Shown here piece after piece: positions 47,492 to 56,911 of a stretch of DNA of 64,000 bases. The position numbers were made by a program, and so were the translations under genes. Source of the stretch: Vitreoscilla filiformis (GTDB taxonomy: Bacteria > Pseudomonadota > Gammaproteobacteria > Burkholderiales > Burkholderiaceae_C); assembly GCF_002222655.1 (NCBI RefSeq), contig NZ_CP022423.1:310001-374000 (forward strand). Direction: 5' to 3'. Each line of letters starts with the position of its first letter. Position 1 is the first letter of the stretch. The notes beneath the pieces were generated by a model that ran no database searches, was not told where the DNA came from, and was given only the letters and a program-made list of their open reading frames with translations.

Positions 47492-48532
47492 ATGCGAATC
47501 ACGGTATTGGGTGCCGGCGCCTGGGGCACAGCACTGGCCATGGCGGCTGCCCGCCATCACCCTGTGCAGCTCTGGGCACGCGACGCGGCCCAAGCGGCGC
47601 ACATGCAGGCCGTCCGCAGCAACCCGCGTTACTTGCCCGACCTCGCCTGGCCGGCGCCACTCACCGCCACCCCTGACTGGGACGCGGCCATGCGCCACGC
47701 CAGTCACGACGATGGGCTGTTCATCATCGGCACGCCGATGGCCGCCTTGCGCGCCACGCTGGCCGCTTTGCCGACGCACGCCCGGGTCTTCTGGCTGTGC
47801 AAAGGGTTTGAAGCGGGCACGGGCTTGCTGGGGCATGAAATCGCCGCGCAGGTGCTGCCGCATGGGCGGGTGGGTGTGCTGTCCGGGCCGAGTTTTGCGC
47901 AGGAAGTGGCCACCGGGCAGCCGACTGCGCTGGTGGCTTCCAGCTTCGATGCCGAACTCACCCGCCTGGCGGTGACGGCCTTGCACAGCGACGCGCTGCG
48001 CATCTACACCTCGGACGATCCCGTGGGCGTCGCAGTCGGTGGGGCGGTGAAAAACGTGCTGGCCATCGCCACGGGCATCTCCGATGGGCTGAATCTGGGG
48101 TTGAACGCCCGGGCGGCGCTCATCACACGGGGGTTGGCGGAAATGTCGCGCCTGGGCGTGGCGATGGGCGCCCGGCTCGACACCTTCATGGGCCTGACCG
48201 GGCTCGGAGATTTGGTGTTGACCGCCACGGGGGATTTGTCACGCAATCGCCGCGTGGGCCTGTTGCTGGCCGAAGGGCTGGCCTTGCCGGACGTGCTGGC
48301 GCGTCTGGGGCATGTGGCCGAAGGCGTGTACAGCGCCAAGACGGTGGCCCAGCGCGCTGCCGCGCTGGGGGTGGACATGCCATTGACAGCAGCGGTGAAC
48401 GCGGTGCTGGATGGGCGGGAAACGCCTCGGCAGGCGGTCGAGCGGCTGATGCGGCGGGATGCGCGGGCGGAGGCTACCCAAACCCGTTCTGCCGCCACGC
48501 CTCAAACACCGCCACCGCCACCGCATTGCTGA
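47492..48532 (+). CDS. gpsA: NAD(P)-dependent glycerol-3-phosphate dehydrogenase
   Basis: Makes sn-glycerol 3-phosphate for phospholipids. The 346-residue product has the Rossmann motif [52 protein letters not shown], the catalytic Lys in [13 protein letters not shown], and [20 protein letters not shown]. The C-terminal tail is Ala/Pro-rich and overlaps the end of the converging trmL gene by 59 bases. Confidence 0.95.
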   Translation: MRITVLGAGAWGTALAMAAARHHPVQLWARDAAQAAHMQAVRSNPRYLPDLAWPAPLTATPDWDAAMRHASHDDGLFIIGTPMAALRATLAALPTHARVFWLCKGFEAGTGLLGHEIAAQVLPHGRVGVLSGPSFAQEVATGQPTALVASSFDAELTRLAVTALHSDALRIYTSDDPVGVAVGGAVKNVLAIATGISDGLNLGLNARAALITRGLAEMSRLGVAMGARLDTFMGLTGLGDLVLTATGDLSRNRRVGLLLAEGLALPDVLARLGHVAEGVYSAKTVAQRAAALGVDMPLTAAVNAVLDGRETPRQAVERLMRRDARAEATQTRSAATPQTPPPPPHC

Positions 48533-48935
48533 GGTTGAGGCTGCGCTGCCCTGGCCGCATGGGCAGGCGCACGCGCTGACTCAGCGGGAAGGTCTCGCGC
48601 AAGGCCGGATCGAGCCCGGCGCTTTCGCGGCCAAACACCAGCGTGTCGCCGGGTTGCCAGGTGATGTCGGTGTGTGGGCGGCTGCCGTGGGTGGTGAACG
48701 CAAAGCAGCGCTCTGGCGCCGGCTGCTCGGCGGCGATAAACGCCGCCCAACTCGCATGGCGCCGCACGGTGGCGTACTCGTGATAGTCGAGGCCCGCCCG
48801 CTGCAACAGCTTGTCATCCATCGAAAAGCCCAAGGGCTCGATCAGATGCAAGGCGCAGCCGGTGTTGGCCGACAGCCGAATGATGTTGCCGGTGTTCGGC
48901 GGGATTTCAGGTTGAACCAGGACGATGCGGAACAT
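48474..48935 (-). CDS. trmL: tRNA (cytidine/uridine-34 2'-O)-methyltransferase
   Basis: SPOUT-class methyltransferase that modifies the wobble base of tRNA-Leu. The 153-residue product starts [20 protein letters not shown], then [20 protein letters not shown], and the knot region [13 protein letters not shown] ... [20 protein letters not shown], which binds AdoMet. It overlaps the comF gene by 29 bases at its start and gpsA by 59 bases at its end, a compact arrangement. Confidence 0.93.
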   Translation of the reverse strand: MFRIVLVQPEIPPNTGNIIRLSANTGCALHLIEPLGFSMDDKLLQRAGLDYHEYATVRRHASWAAFIAAEQPAPERCFAFTTHGSRPHTDITWQPGDTLVFGRESAGLDPALRETFPLSQRVRLPMRPGQRSLNLSNAVAVAVFEAWRQNGFG

Positions 48936-49749
48936 GCGGCGCATTGTCGCCGCCCAACGCCGGGGCCGCTGCGTCTTCCAACTCTCGCGGGCTGGGCGTG
49001 CGCGCCACCACCCACCACGACACCGCCCGCGCCCCGCCCTCCAACAACGCTTGGCCGGCAGCCCGCAGCGTTGCGCCGGTGGTGAGCACATCGTCCACCA
49101 AGGCAACGTGCTGACCTTGCAAACGCGCCCGTGCCAGCGGGTGCGGCATGAAAGCTTGCCCGAGGTTTTGCAAACGCTGCGCCCGATCCAACGCGGTTTG
49201 TTGGCCCGTGCTGCGCCAACGCAGCAGCGCCTCGGGGTCATAGGGCAAATCCAGCGCTCGGGCGACGTGGCGGGCGATCTGCCCGGCTTGGTTGAAACCC
49301 CGCTCACGCAGGCGGGCGTCGGACAAGGGCACCGCCGTCACCCGCGTCACCGGCCCGGCGGGTGACGGTGGCGCGGCCCGCACCGCATCCACCAACAGCG
49401 CGGCCAGCCAGGGCACATGGTCCAAACGACCGTGGAATTTGAGCGCCGGAATCAGCGTGCGCCACGGTTCAACGTAATCCACCGCCGCCACCGTGGCCGC
49501 TGGCCCAGGCGGTTGGTATTGACACGCCGGGCACTCGCCCCCCCCAACCCATGGCACAGCGCAGCGCGGGCAGCGGGCCTTTGGCGCGGCGTAGCGTTGC
49601 CGGCAGGGTTCGCAGCGCGCACCGCTGGCCCAGGCATCGCACACCGGACACACCCCCGGCCACGCGGCCAACACCCGGTCCACGCCCTGGCGCCACCAAG
49701 GCCCGAAGCGGAAACGGGCCTTGTGGAGTGGGTCGGTCGGAGCGGGCAT
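48907..49749 (-). CDS. comF: ComF-family phosphoribosyltransferase-like protein
   Basis: The 280-residue product has an N-terminal zinc-finger-like Cys cluster (VCPVCDAW ... CEPCRQRY ... CPRCAVPW ... CPACQYQ), the YVEPWRTLIPALKFHGR segment, and the PRPP-binding motif VALVDDVLTTGATLRAAGQA. ComF relatives aid DNA uptake in competent bacteria; others (GntX) act in gluconate use. The C-terminal tail after residue 255 is variable and overlaps trmL. Confidence 0.88.
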   Translation of the reverse strand: MPAPTDPLHKARFRFGPWWRQGVDRVLAAWPGVCPVCDAWASGARCEPCRQRYAAPKARCPRCAVPWVGGGECPACQYQPPGPAATVAAVDYVEPWRTLIPALKFHGRLDHVPWLAALLVDAVRAAPPSPAGPVTRVTAVPLSDARLRERGFNQAGQIARHVARALDLPYDPEALLRWRSTGQQTALDRAQRLQNLGQAFMPHPLARARLQGQHVALVDDVLTTGATLRAAGQALLEGGARAVSWWVVARTPSPRELEDAAAPALGGDNAPHVPHRPGST

Positions 49750-49809
49750 CGGCTCAATATACTGGCCGGCCCCTGCGCCTTGGCGCCTCTGTTTTTGCTG
49801 GCCGTGCCC

Positions 49810-50715
49810 ATGTCCGACGTTTCATCCTCTGCCGAATTGAGCCACCGGCTCGACCCCGCCGCCGCCCAGCGCGTGCGCCAACGGCTGCTCGCAGCCCAGC
49901 CGGCACCGTGGCTGCATGAGGAAATTGGCCGGCGCATGGTGGAGCGGCTGGCGGTGATTCGCCAAACCCCCGCCTCGGTGCTGTTGTGGCCCGGCGACGA
50001 TGGGCCGCTGGCGCCCGAGCTGCGCGCCGCCTGCCCCGCTGCGACGTTCCAGCGGGTGGTGGAGCATCGCCCGCCCGCTGGGGATGGCCGACCGTGGTGG
50101 TCGCGCTGGCGGGGTGAGGCGCCACCGCGTGAGTTGGCCCCCGAAGCCGCGTTGGCGGGGCAAACGGCGCTGTTGTGGTCGGTGATGCGCCTGCATGGGG
50201 AGGCCGACCCGCGTGCGCTGCTGGCGGCGTGGCGCCGGGCGTTGGCGCCGGACGGTTTCGTCATGTACGCCACGCTGGGGCCGGGCTCGCTGCCGCAATT
50301 GCGGACGCTGTATGCCCGCCAAGGCTGGGGGCCGGCGTTGGCCTTGCCGGTGGACATGCACGATTTGGGCGACATGATGGTCGAGGCCGGGTTTGCCGAT
50401 CCAGTGATGGATCAGGAGCAGTTGCACCTCACCTATTCCTCGCCGGAAGCCTTGCTGGAGGAACTGCGCGGCTTGGGGGCGAACACCGCGCCCGGTCGGT
50501 TCTCCGGTTTGCGCACGCCGCGCTGGCGGGCCGAGTTGCTGGCCGGTTTGCACCGCCTGGCCGATGCCCAGGGCCGGTTGCACCTGACGCTGGAAGTGGT
50601 TTACGGCCACGCCTTCCGCGCACCGGACAAAGGCCCCGCCGTGAGTGCCGACACGCGCATTGCGCTGGACGACATGAAATCCATGCTGCGCCGTCGCCCA
50701 CCGGGCGGAGCGTGA
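49810..50715 (+). CDS. BioC-like methyltransferase-fold protein
   Basis: The 301-residue product resembles betaproteobacterial BioC (malonyl-ACP O-methyltransferase, first step of biotin synthesis) in its C-terminal two thirds: VDMHDLGDMMVEAGFADPVM, LTYSSPEALLEELRGLG and LTLEVVYGHAFR. The AdoMet-binding Gly-rich motif expected near residue 55 is replaced by SVLLWPGDDGPL, so catalysis is doubtful. No other bio gene is nearby. It is divergent from comF. ATG 49810 is chosen because similarity starts there. Confidence 0.72.
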   Translation: MSDVSSSAELSHRLDPAAAQRVRQRLLAAQPAPWLHEEIGRRMVERLAVIRQTPASVLLWPGDDGPLAPELRAACPAATFQRVVEHRPPAGDGRPWWSRWRGEAPPRELAPEAALAGQTALLWSVMRLHGEADPRALLAAWRRALAPDGFVMYATLGPGSLPQLRTLYARQGWGPALALPVDMHDLGDMMVEAGFADPVMDQEQLHLTYSSPEALLEELRGLGANTAPGRFSGLRTPRWRAELLAGLHRLADAQGRLHLTLEVVYGHAFRAPDKGPAVSADTRIALDDMKSMLRRRPPGGA

Positions 50716-50760
50716 TCGGCGTCACGTTCAGGCTGGCGAGCTGCGCTAAGGTGCGCGGCC

Positions 50761-51375
50761 ATGCAACACCTTCTGACTCGACGCCACCTGCTCGCTGTGG
50801 CAGGCACCGCCGCCTTGAGCGGCTGCGACAAACTCGGCCTGGGCGGCACGCCGCAACCGGCTTTCAAGGGTTTGAACATCACCGGGGCCGACTACGCCCG
50901 CCGCCTCAGCCTGCCCGACCAAAACGGCCAGCCGCGCACTTTGGCGGATTTCAAAGGCAAGGTGGCGGTGGTGTTTTTCGGCTACACCCAATGCCCGGAC
51001 GTGTGCCCGACGACCTTGATGGAGCTGGCCACGGTCAAACGTGATTTGGGCGCGCAAGGGGCGTTGGTGCAGCCGGTGTTTGTTTCCGTCGATCCCGAGC
51101 GGGACACACGCGAGTTGCTCAAAGCCTACATGGCGAACTTCGGCCCGGATTTTCTCGGGCTCTCGGGCGACGCGGCCCAAACCCAAGCCGTGGCCAAGGA
51201 ATTCAAGATTTATTACGCCAAAGTGCCGAGCAAAACGAGCGGCAATTACACGGTGGATCACACCGCCGGCTCGTATTTGTTCGACAAACAAGGCCAGGTG
51301 CGGGTGTTTTCCCGCTACGGCAGCGGCGCCGAAGCGCTGGCGCATGACTTGAAGTTGTTGCTGGCAGAGCCGTGA
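50761..51375 (+). CDS. SCO1/SenC-family copper chaperone
   Basis: Thioredoxin-like protein that helps assemble the copper A centre of cytochrome oxidase or acts in redox stress. The 204-residue product has a lipoprotein-type signal (LLAVAGTAALSGC), the copper-binding FFGYTQCPDVCPTTLMEL (CxxxC), and the distal His in YTVDHTAGSYLFD. It is exported and probably anchored in the membrane. No oxidase genes are adjacent. Confidence 0.92.
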   Translation: MQHLLTRRHLLAVAGTAALSGCDKLGLGGTPQPAFKGLNITGADYARRLSLPDQNGQPRTLADFKGKVAVVFFGYTQCPDVCPTTLMELATVKRDLGAQGALVQPVFVSVDPERDTRELLKAYMANFGPDFLGLSGDAAQTQAVAKEFKIYYAKVPSKTSGNYTVDHTAGSYLFDKQGQVRVFSRYGSGAEALAHDLKLLLAEP

Positions 51376-51384
51376 CGCGCCTGC

Positions 51385-52308
<924 letters not shown>

Positions 52309-52350
52309 GCGGGGTTGTGAGTCCACCAGAGGGGAACGGTTCCCTTGATA

Positions 52351-52377
52351 TTAGCACTCCCCCAGAGGGAGTGCTAA
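52351..52377 (-). promoter_or_regulatory. CIRCE operator (HrcA site) over the rpoH promoter
   Basis: A perfect TTAGCACTC-N9-GAGTGCTAA inverted repeat. On the minus strand the inner edge forms a TAATAT -10 element (52348-52353), and TTAGCA 18 bases before it serves as a -35 element, so HrcA binding would block polymerase. No hrcA or groE gene is in the window. Confidence 0.93.
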
Positions 52378-52400
52378 ACCCACCCCATCGGCCCGAAAGC

Positions 52401-53684
52401 TCACACCGATGAGGCAGGCGCCACAGAGCGGCCCGCCGTCTCCATCAAGAACTTCACCCCCGCTGGCAAACACACCCGCTTCAGATCGAATCGGTTGACC
52501 ACACTGGTGCGCGCCGCCTGTCGCACAGCTTCGAAACGCGCCGGATCGGCCAGCACCTGGCCCAAGCGCGCCAAGATGTCCTCCGGATCAAAGAAGTTGA
52601 CCAGCAGGCCGTTGCCACCGTCCACGATCACGTCTTCGACCGGGGCGGTGCGGCTGGCCACCACCAACGCACCGCAGCTCATCGCCTCCAGCAGCGACCA
52701 CGACAGCACAAACGGGTACGTCAGGTACAAGTGCGCCGTCGTGACTTGGAAGATGGCGTGCAAATCCTTGTGCGGCACTTTGCCGGTGAAATGCACCCGT
52801 TCCAGTTCTGCGTCGGTCAGCCCTGGCGTGGCGGGGCTGCCGGTGCGGATTTCGTCCAGCAGCACTTCGCGCCAACTGCGTCCGCTGGCATGGCGCTGGC
52901 CGTAGCTGACATCGTCGCCGCCCACCACGATCACCCGCACGTCCGGGTGGCGCCGCAGCAGCTTGGGCAACATGCGCATGAAGATGTGGAACCCCCGATA
53001 CGGCTCCAAACCCCGTCCCACGTAGGTAACGATGGGCTGGCCCTTGCGGTATTCACGCCCCTGCCACGTCCAACAGGCGTTGGGATCGGGGCGGATGGCG
53101 TCCGTGTCCACCCCTTCGTGCAGCAGCGTGATTTTGGCCTGGTGGGCCACCGGGAAACGCGAGCGCTGCCACGGCGTCGGCGACACCCCCGCCGTGCAGT
53201 TCTCCAGCGCCGACAGGTGCATGCTGTTGCGCATGGTCATGCGGCACAAACCGTCCAGCGAGGTCGGAAACTCCGGGTCGAAGTTGACGTCGCCGCCTTG
53301 GTTGGCGAAGAAGAACTCGAAGTAGTTGATGAGCGGCACGTGGGGCAGCACATCCCAGACAAACAGGCTCTCGCCCCAGCCGGGGTGCGCCACGATCAGA
53401 TCCGGCACCAACCCATTTTTCTTCAACTCGCGCAGGCAGCGCACCACTTGCTGGCCTCGACGCACTTGGGCATCGACATCGCGCAAATACCCGTGGATCT
53501 TGTCCCGATCCGGCGCTGGGGGCACGGTGTACGCCATCACCCGGATGCCCGGATGCAACTGGAGACACCGCGCCAGCGTGTGGCGCTCGCAGATGCCCAA
53601 CACCTCATGCCCCGCTTGCAGCAAAGCTTGAATCAGATGGGTGAACTGGCCCGGCAGGTTTTGATGAATGAACAGAAAACGCAT
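52401..53684 (-). CDS. GT4-family glycosyltransferase
   Basis: A 427-residue GT-B fold enzyme. The N-terminal domain starts MRFLFIHQNLPGQFTHLIQA, with a Gly-rich loop and the VAHPGWGESLFVWDV segment. The C-terminal domain shows VTYVGRGLEPYRGFHIFMR, VIVVGGDDVSYG, and the donor-binding LLEAMSCGALVVAS with a nearby Glu. The substrate is unknown. It lies upstream of rpoH and directly downstream of the type I secretion genes on the same strand, so a role in surface polysaccharide or glycosylation of an exported product is possible. Confidence 0.87.
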   Translation of the reverse strand: MRFLFIHQNLPGQFTHLIQALLQAGHEVLGICERHTLARCLQLHPGIRVMAYTVPPAPDRDKIHGYLRDVDAQVRRGQQVVRCLRELKKNGLVPDLIVAHPGWGESLFVWDVLPHVPLINYFEFFFANQGGDVNFDPEFPTSLDGLCRMTMRNSMHLSALENCTAGVSPTPWQRSRFPVAHQAKITLLHEGVDTDAIRPDPNACWTWQGREYRKGQPIVTYVGRGLEPYRGFHIFMRMLPKLLRRHPDVRVIVVGGDDVSYGQRHASGRSWREVLLDEIRTGSPATPGLTDAELERVHFTGKVPHKDLHAIFQVTTAHLYLTYPFVLSWSLLEAMSCGALVVASRTAPVEDVIVDGGNGLLVNFFDPEDILARLGQVLADPARFEAVRQAARTSVVNRFDLKRVCLPAGVKFLMETAGRSVAPASSV

Positions 53685-53698
53685 CGCACTGACACTCT

Positions 53699-55069
53699 TT
53701 AATGCTCTCGGAACGAGCGGCGGAAATAACCCGTCAGCGGCTCCATCAGGAACCCGAAGGGCGTACGCTCAGAAATTTTCAGGTACGCCTCCACCGGCAA
53801 ACCGGGCTGCATCGGCATGCCGCTGCTCTTGAGCGCCTCAGGCGCCACATGCAGCACCGCCGTCAGGAACTGTGCGCCGCTGCGCTGGTCTTCCACCGCG
53901 TCAGCCGACACCCGAATCACCTCGGCTGGCAACAGTTTTTCACTGCGGCTGTAACCGGTGTTGATGCGCACTTCGGCCTGAACCCCCGCGACCACGTCCG
54001 CCCCCGTCTCCAACGGAATGCGCGCTTCAATGACCAGTGGTGCATCCACGGGCACGATGTCCACAATCGGCTCGCGGGCGCCCAAGGCCGAGCCCGGTGT
54101 GTTCACCCGCAAGTTCAGCAAGCGCCCCGACTCCGGCGCCGTCACTTTCTGCCGCGCATGGTCGTCTTGGCTGGAACGCAACCGCTGCCCCGTGTCGGAC
54201 AGGCGCCCCGCCACCTCACGCAATTCATCCGAGGCGCTTTGGCGCAGGTTGTCACGCAGCATCTGCGCGTGAGCCCGCAAGCTGCCCAAACGCTGTTGAG
54301 CTTGTGCCAATTCGGCCTCGTTGCTCAGCCGGCGGGACTCGTAGTCACTCAGCGCCCGCTCCAGCGCCAGCACCCGCGTGCGGTTGACGAACTGCTCTTT
54401 GGCCAGTTGGCGGTTCAGCTCCAACTCCTCACGCATGGCCCCGATGGCGTTGCCGGCGTTGTCACGCTCACGCAAACGGGCTTGGATTTCGGCCTCGGTG
54501 CTGCTCATTTGCGCCTCATCCCCCTGCAACTGGGCGGCCAGATTCGCCTGGCGGGCCTGGAAACTGGCGCGCTCCTTGCGAATTTGCTCGGACAACTGCG
54601 CTTCGCCCTTGAATTCCTCCAACAGCGCGGGCGCAGGTTGCCATGTTTTTTGGCCCGCCAGCTCGGCCTCCAAACGCGATTGGCGCAGCCGGTCGGCCAG
54701 AAACTGGGCCCGCAGCATGTCCACCGAGGCTTCGACGCGCACGTCTTCCAGCTCCAGCAGCACGTCCCCCTTTTGCACCAACTGGCCTTCTTTCACAGGG
54801 ATGCGGGCCACGGTGCCCCCATCACGGTGGGTGACGGTGCGACGGTTGGCCTCGACTTTGACCAACCCCTGTGCCACCACCCCCCCGGAAATGGGTGCGA
54901 ACAACGCCCACAGCACAAACAAACCCACCCACAGGCCGATGACCCACAGCCCACGCAACTGCATGATCCGCGCACGCTCGGCCAAGGGTACGCGCACCAC
55001 CACAGCGTCCACGGAACCTTGCGACGCCAGGGTGGGCAAAGAGACTGGGGAAGCACTCGTCAAGCTCAT
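53699..55069 (-). CDS. type I secretion membrane fusion (HlyD-family) protein
   Basis: The 456-residue product has an N-terminal membrane span (residues 40-62, WVIGLWVGLFVLWALFAPIS), a lipoyl-like region with GTVARIPVKEGQLVQKGDVL, a long alpha-helical hairpin rich in Gln and Glu, and a C-terminal domain ending EPLTGYFRRSFREH. It links the inner-membrane ABC transporter to an outer-membrane TolC-type channel. It overlaps the transporter gene by four bases. No TolC gene or RTX substrate gene is visible here. Confidence 0.9.
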   Translation of the reverse strand: MSLTSASPVSLPTLASQGSVDAVVVRVPLAERARIMQLRGLWVIGLWVGLFVLWALFAPISGGVVAQGLVKVEANRRTVTHRDGGTVARIPVKEGQLVQKGDVLLELEDVRVEASVDMLRAQFLADRLRQSRLEAELAGQKTWQPAPALLEEFKGEAQLSEQIRKERASFQARQANLAAQLQGDEAQMSSTEAEIQARLRERDNAGNAIGAMREELELNRQLAKEQFVNRTRVLALERALSDYESRRLSNEAELAQAQQRLGSLRAHAQMLRDNLRQSASDELREVAGRLSDTGQRLRSSQDDHARQKVTAPESGRLLNLRVNTPGSALGAREPIVDIVPVDAPLVIEARIPLETGADVVAGVQAEVRINTGYSRSEKLLPAEVIRVSADAVEDQRSGAQFLTAVLHVAPEALKSSGMPMQPGLPVEAYLKISERTPFGFLMEPLTGYFRRSFREH

Positions 55070-56808
55070 GCGGTTTGCCCTCGTGATTGATGGGGATGTG
55101 CCACCACAGCCGCCGACCGCTGCGCGGCCGCGACCTGGGACTGCTGCGCCTGCTGGGCTTGGGCCTGCAATTGGGCCTGGGTGGCGGTGCGTTCAACTTG
55201 CCCGTCCCGCATGACGATGACTTTGTCCGCCACGCCCAACAGGCGACGGCGTTGGGTCACGGCCACCACGGTGGTACCACGCTGCTTGAGGCCTTGCAAG
55301 GCATGCATCAGGGCGTCTTCGCCTTCGGAGTCGAGGCTCGCGTCGGGCTCGTCGAGCACGACCACCGCCGGAGCCTGGTACAGCGCCCGCGCCAAGGCCA
55401 CACGCTGCCGCTGCCCGCCCGACAAGCGCCGGCCACCTTCACCCACTTGGGTGTCGTAGCCCTGCGGGAAACGCAAGATCAGCTCATGCACCCCCGCCGC
55501 TTTGGCGGCAGCGATGACGGCTTCGGCACAGTCGTTCTCCGGCGTTTGCGTGAACCGGGCGATGTTTTCGGCCACGGTGCCGGAAAACAGCTCCACATCC
55601 TGCGGCAAATACCCGAGGGCGGGGCCCAGCACGCGGGGATCGTATTGTCGGATGTCCGCCCCATCGAGCCGCACCACGCCAGCCGAGGGGCGCAGCACCC
55701 CGACCAGCAAACGGGCCAGCGTCGTCTTGCCGGCGCCGCTGCCCCCCACCAAGGCCACGATCTCGCCCGGTGCCGCGTCGAAACTGACTTGGCGCAGCAA
55801 AATGCGTTGGCTGTCGGGCGTGACATGGGTCAACCCTTCGACCTTGAGGTGCCCCTGCGGGCGCGGCAGCGTCGTGGCCACCACGCCTTCGGGGGGCTTG
55901 GCCAGCAGCTCATCCAACCGGCCAAACGCCAGTCGGGCTTCCGTGAAGGCGCTCCAACTGCCGATGATTTGCTCAATCGGCGCCAGCGCACGCCCCAAGA
56001 TGATGGTGGTGGCCAGCATCACCCCGGAAGAAGCGCCCTCGTGGATCACCAGCCAAGCTCCGAGGGCCATCATCAGCACCTGCACCATTTGCCGCAGGGT
56101 GCGCGTGCTGGCCGACAACACGCCAGTGCGCGACCCCATCGTCAGGTTCCGATCGTGAACCGACGCCGTTTGCTCGGCCCAGCGCCGCGACAGGGTGTCA
56201 CTCATGCCCAGCGCCGTCACCACTTCGGCGTTGGCCAGGCAGCGATCCGCCCAGCGCCCTGCGGCACGCATCTCTTTGAGGGTGCCGTCCAGGCCAGACC
56301 GGGTGCGCTGGTTGTTGCTCCACGTCAGCCACAGCAGCACCAGCACGGACACGATGGCCAGCAACCCCAAGCGCCAATCAAATGCCGCGATGAGCAGCAC
56401 GTAAACAACGGCCCAAGGCGCGTCGAACAAGGCCACCACCGGCGTGCCGGACAAAAAGTTGCGCAGCGTGCTCAGGTCTTTGAGACCGTCATCGGCGGCG
56501 GTGGTCGTCTGGCGGGCGTTGGTGACGATCAGGTGAGACAGCAACGTCGGCCCGAAACGCTGCTCCAGCGACATCCCCACCAGCGACAGCAACCGGCTGC
56601 GCACCTGATCCAGCGCACCGAAAGCTGCCAGCGTCACCCCGGTGAGGATCGTCAGCATGACCAAGGTCTCGATGCTGCGCGTCACCAACACCCGGTCGTA
56701 CACCTGGAGCATGTAGATGGAAGGGGCCAACAGGGCCAAATTGATGGCCAAGCTGAACAAAGCGGGCCAACGCAAGCGCTGGCGTAGAAAAACGGCAAGG
56801 TCGGTCAT
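55066..56808 (-). CDS. type I secretion ABC transporter (PrtD/HasD-like)
   Basis: A 580-residue membrane-ATPase fusion. It has a six-span transmembrane domain (from WPALFSLAINLALLAPSIYM) with no N-terminal C39 peptidase, then a nucleotide-binding domain with Walker A VGGSGAGKTTLARLL, signature RRLSGGQRQRVALARALY and Walker B VVVLDEPDASLD. It powers export of an unfolded protein, probably with a C-terminal signal. ATG 56808 is chosen over a TTG at 56826. The SUMF-domain gene lies upstream on the same strand. Confidence 0.91.
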   Translation of the reverse strand: MTDLAVFLRQRLRWPALFSLAINLALLAPSIYMLQVYDRVLVTRSIETLVMLTILTGVTLAAFGALDQVRSRLLSLVGMSLEQRFGPTLLSHLIVTNARQTTTAADDGLKDLSTLRNFLSGTPVVALFDAPWAVVYVLLIAAFDWRLGLLAIVSVLVLLWLTWSNNQRTRSGLDGTLKEMRAAGRWADRCLANAEVVTALGMSDTLSRRWAEQTASVHDRNLTMGSRTGVLSASTRTLRQMVQVLMMALGAWLVIHEGASSGVMLATTIILGRALAPIEQIIGSWSAFTEARLAFGRLDELLAKPPEGVVATTLPRPQGHLKVEGLTHVTPDSQRILLRQVSFDAAPGEIVALVGGSGAGKTTLARLLVGVLRPSAGVVRLDGADIRQYDPRVLGPALGYLPQDVELFSGTVAENIARFTQTPENDCAEAVIAAAKAAGVHELILRFPQGYDTQVGEGGRRLSGGQRQRVALARALYQAPAVVVLDEPDASLDSEGEDALMHALQGLKQRGTTVVAVTQRRRLLGVADKVIVMRDGQVERTATQAQLQAQAQQAQQSQVAAAQRSAAVVAHPHQSRGQTA

Positions 56809-56911
56809 GACAATAAAACGCGACAAAAAAGCACGAGGAACCCCGCGCCGCCGGGGACTGTACTCTGGATCAGGGGAGTCTCTCGACGAGACTCACCACC
56901 CAAAGCCCACA

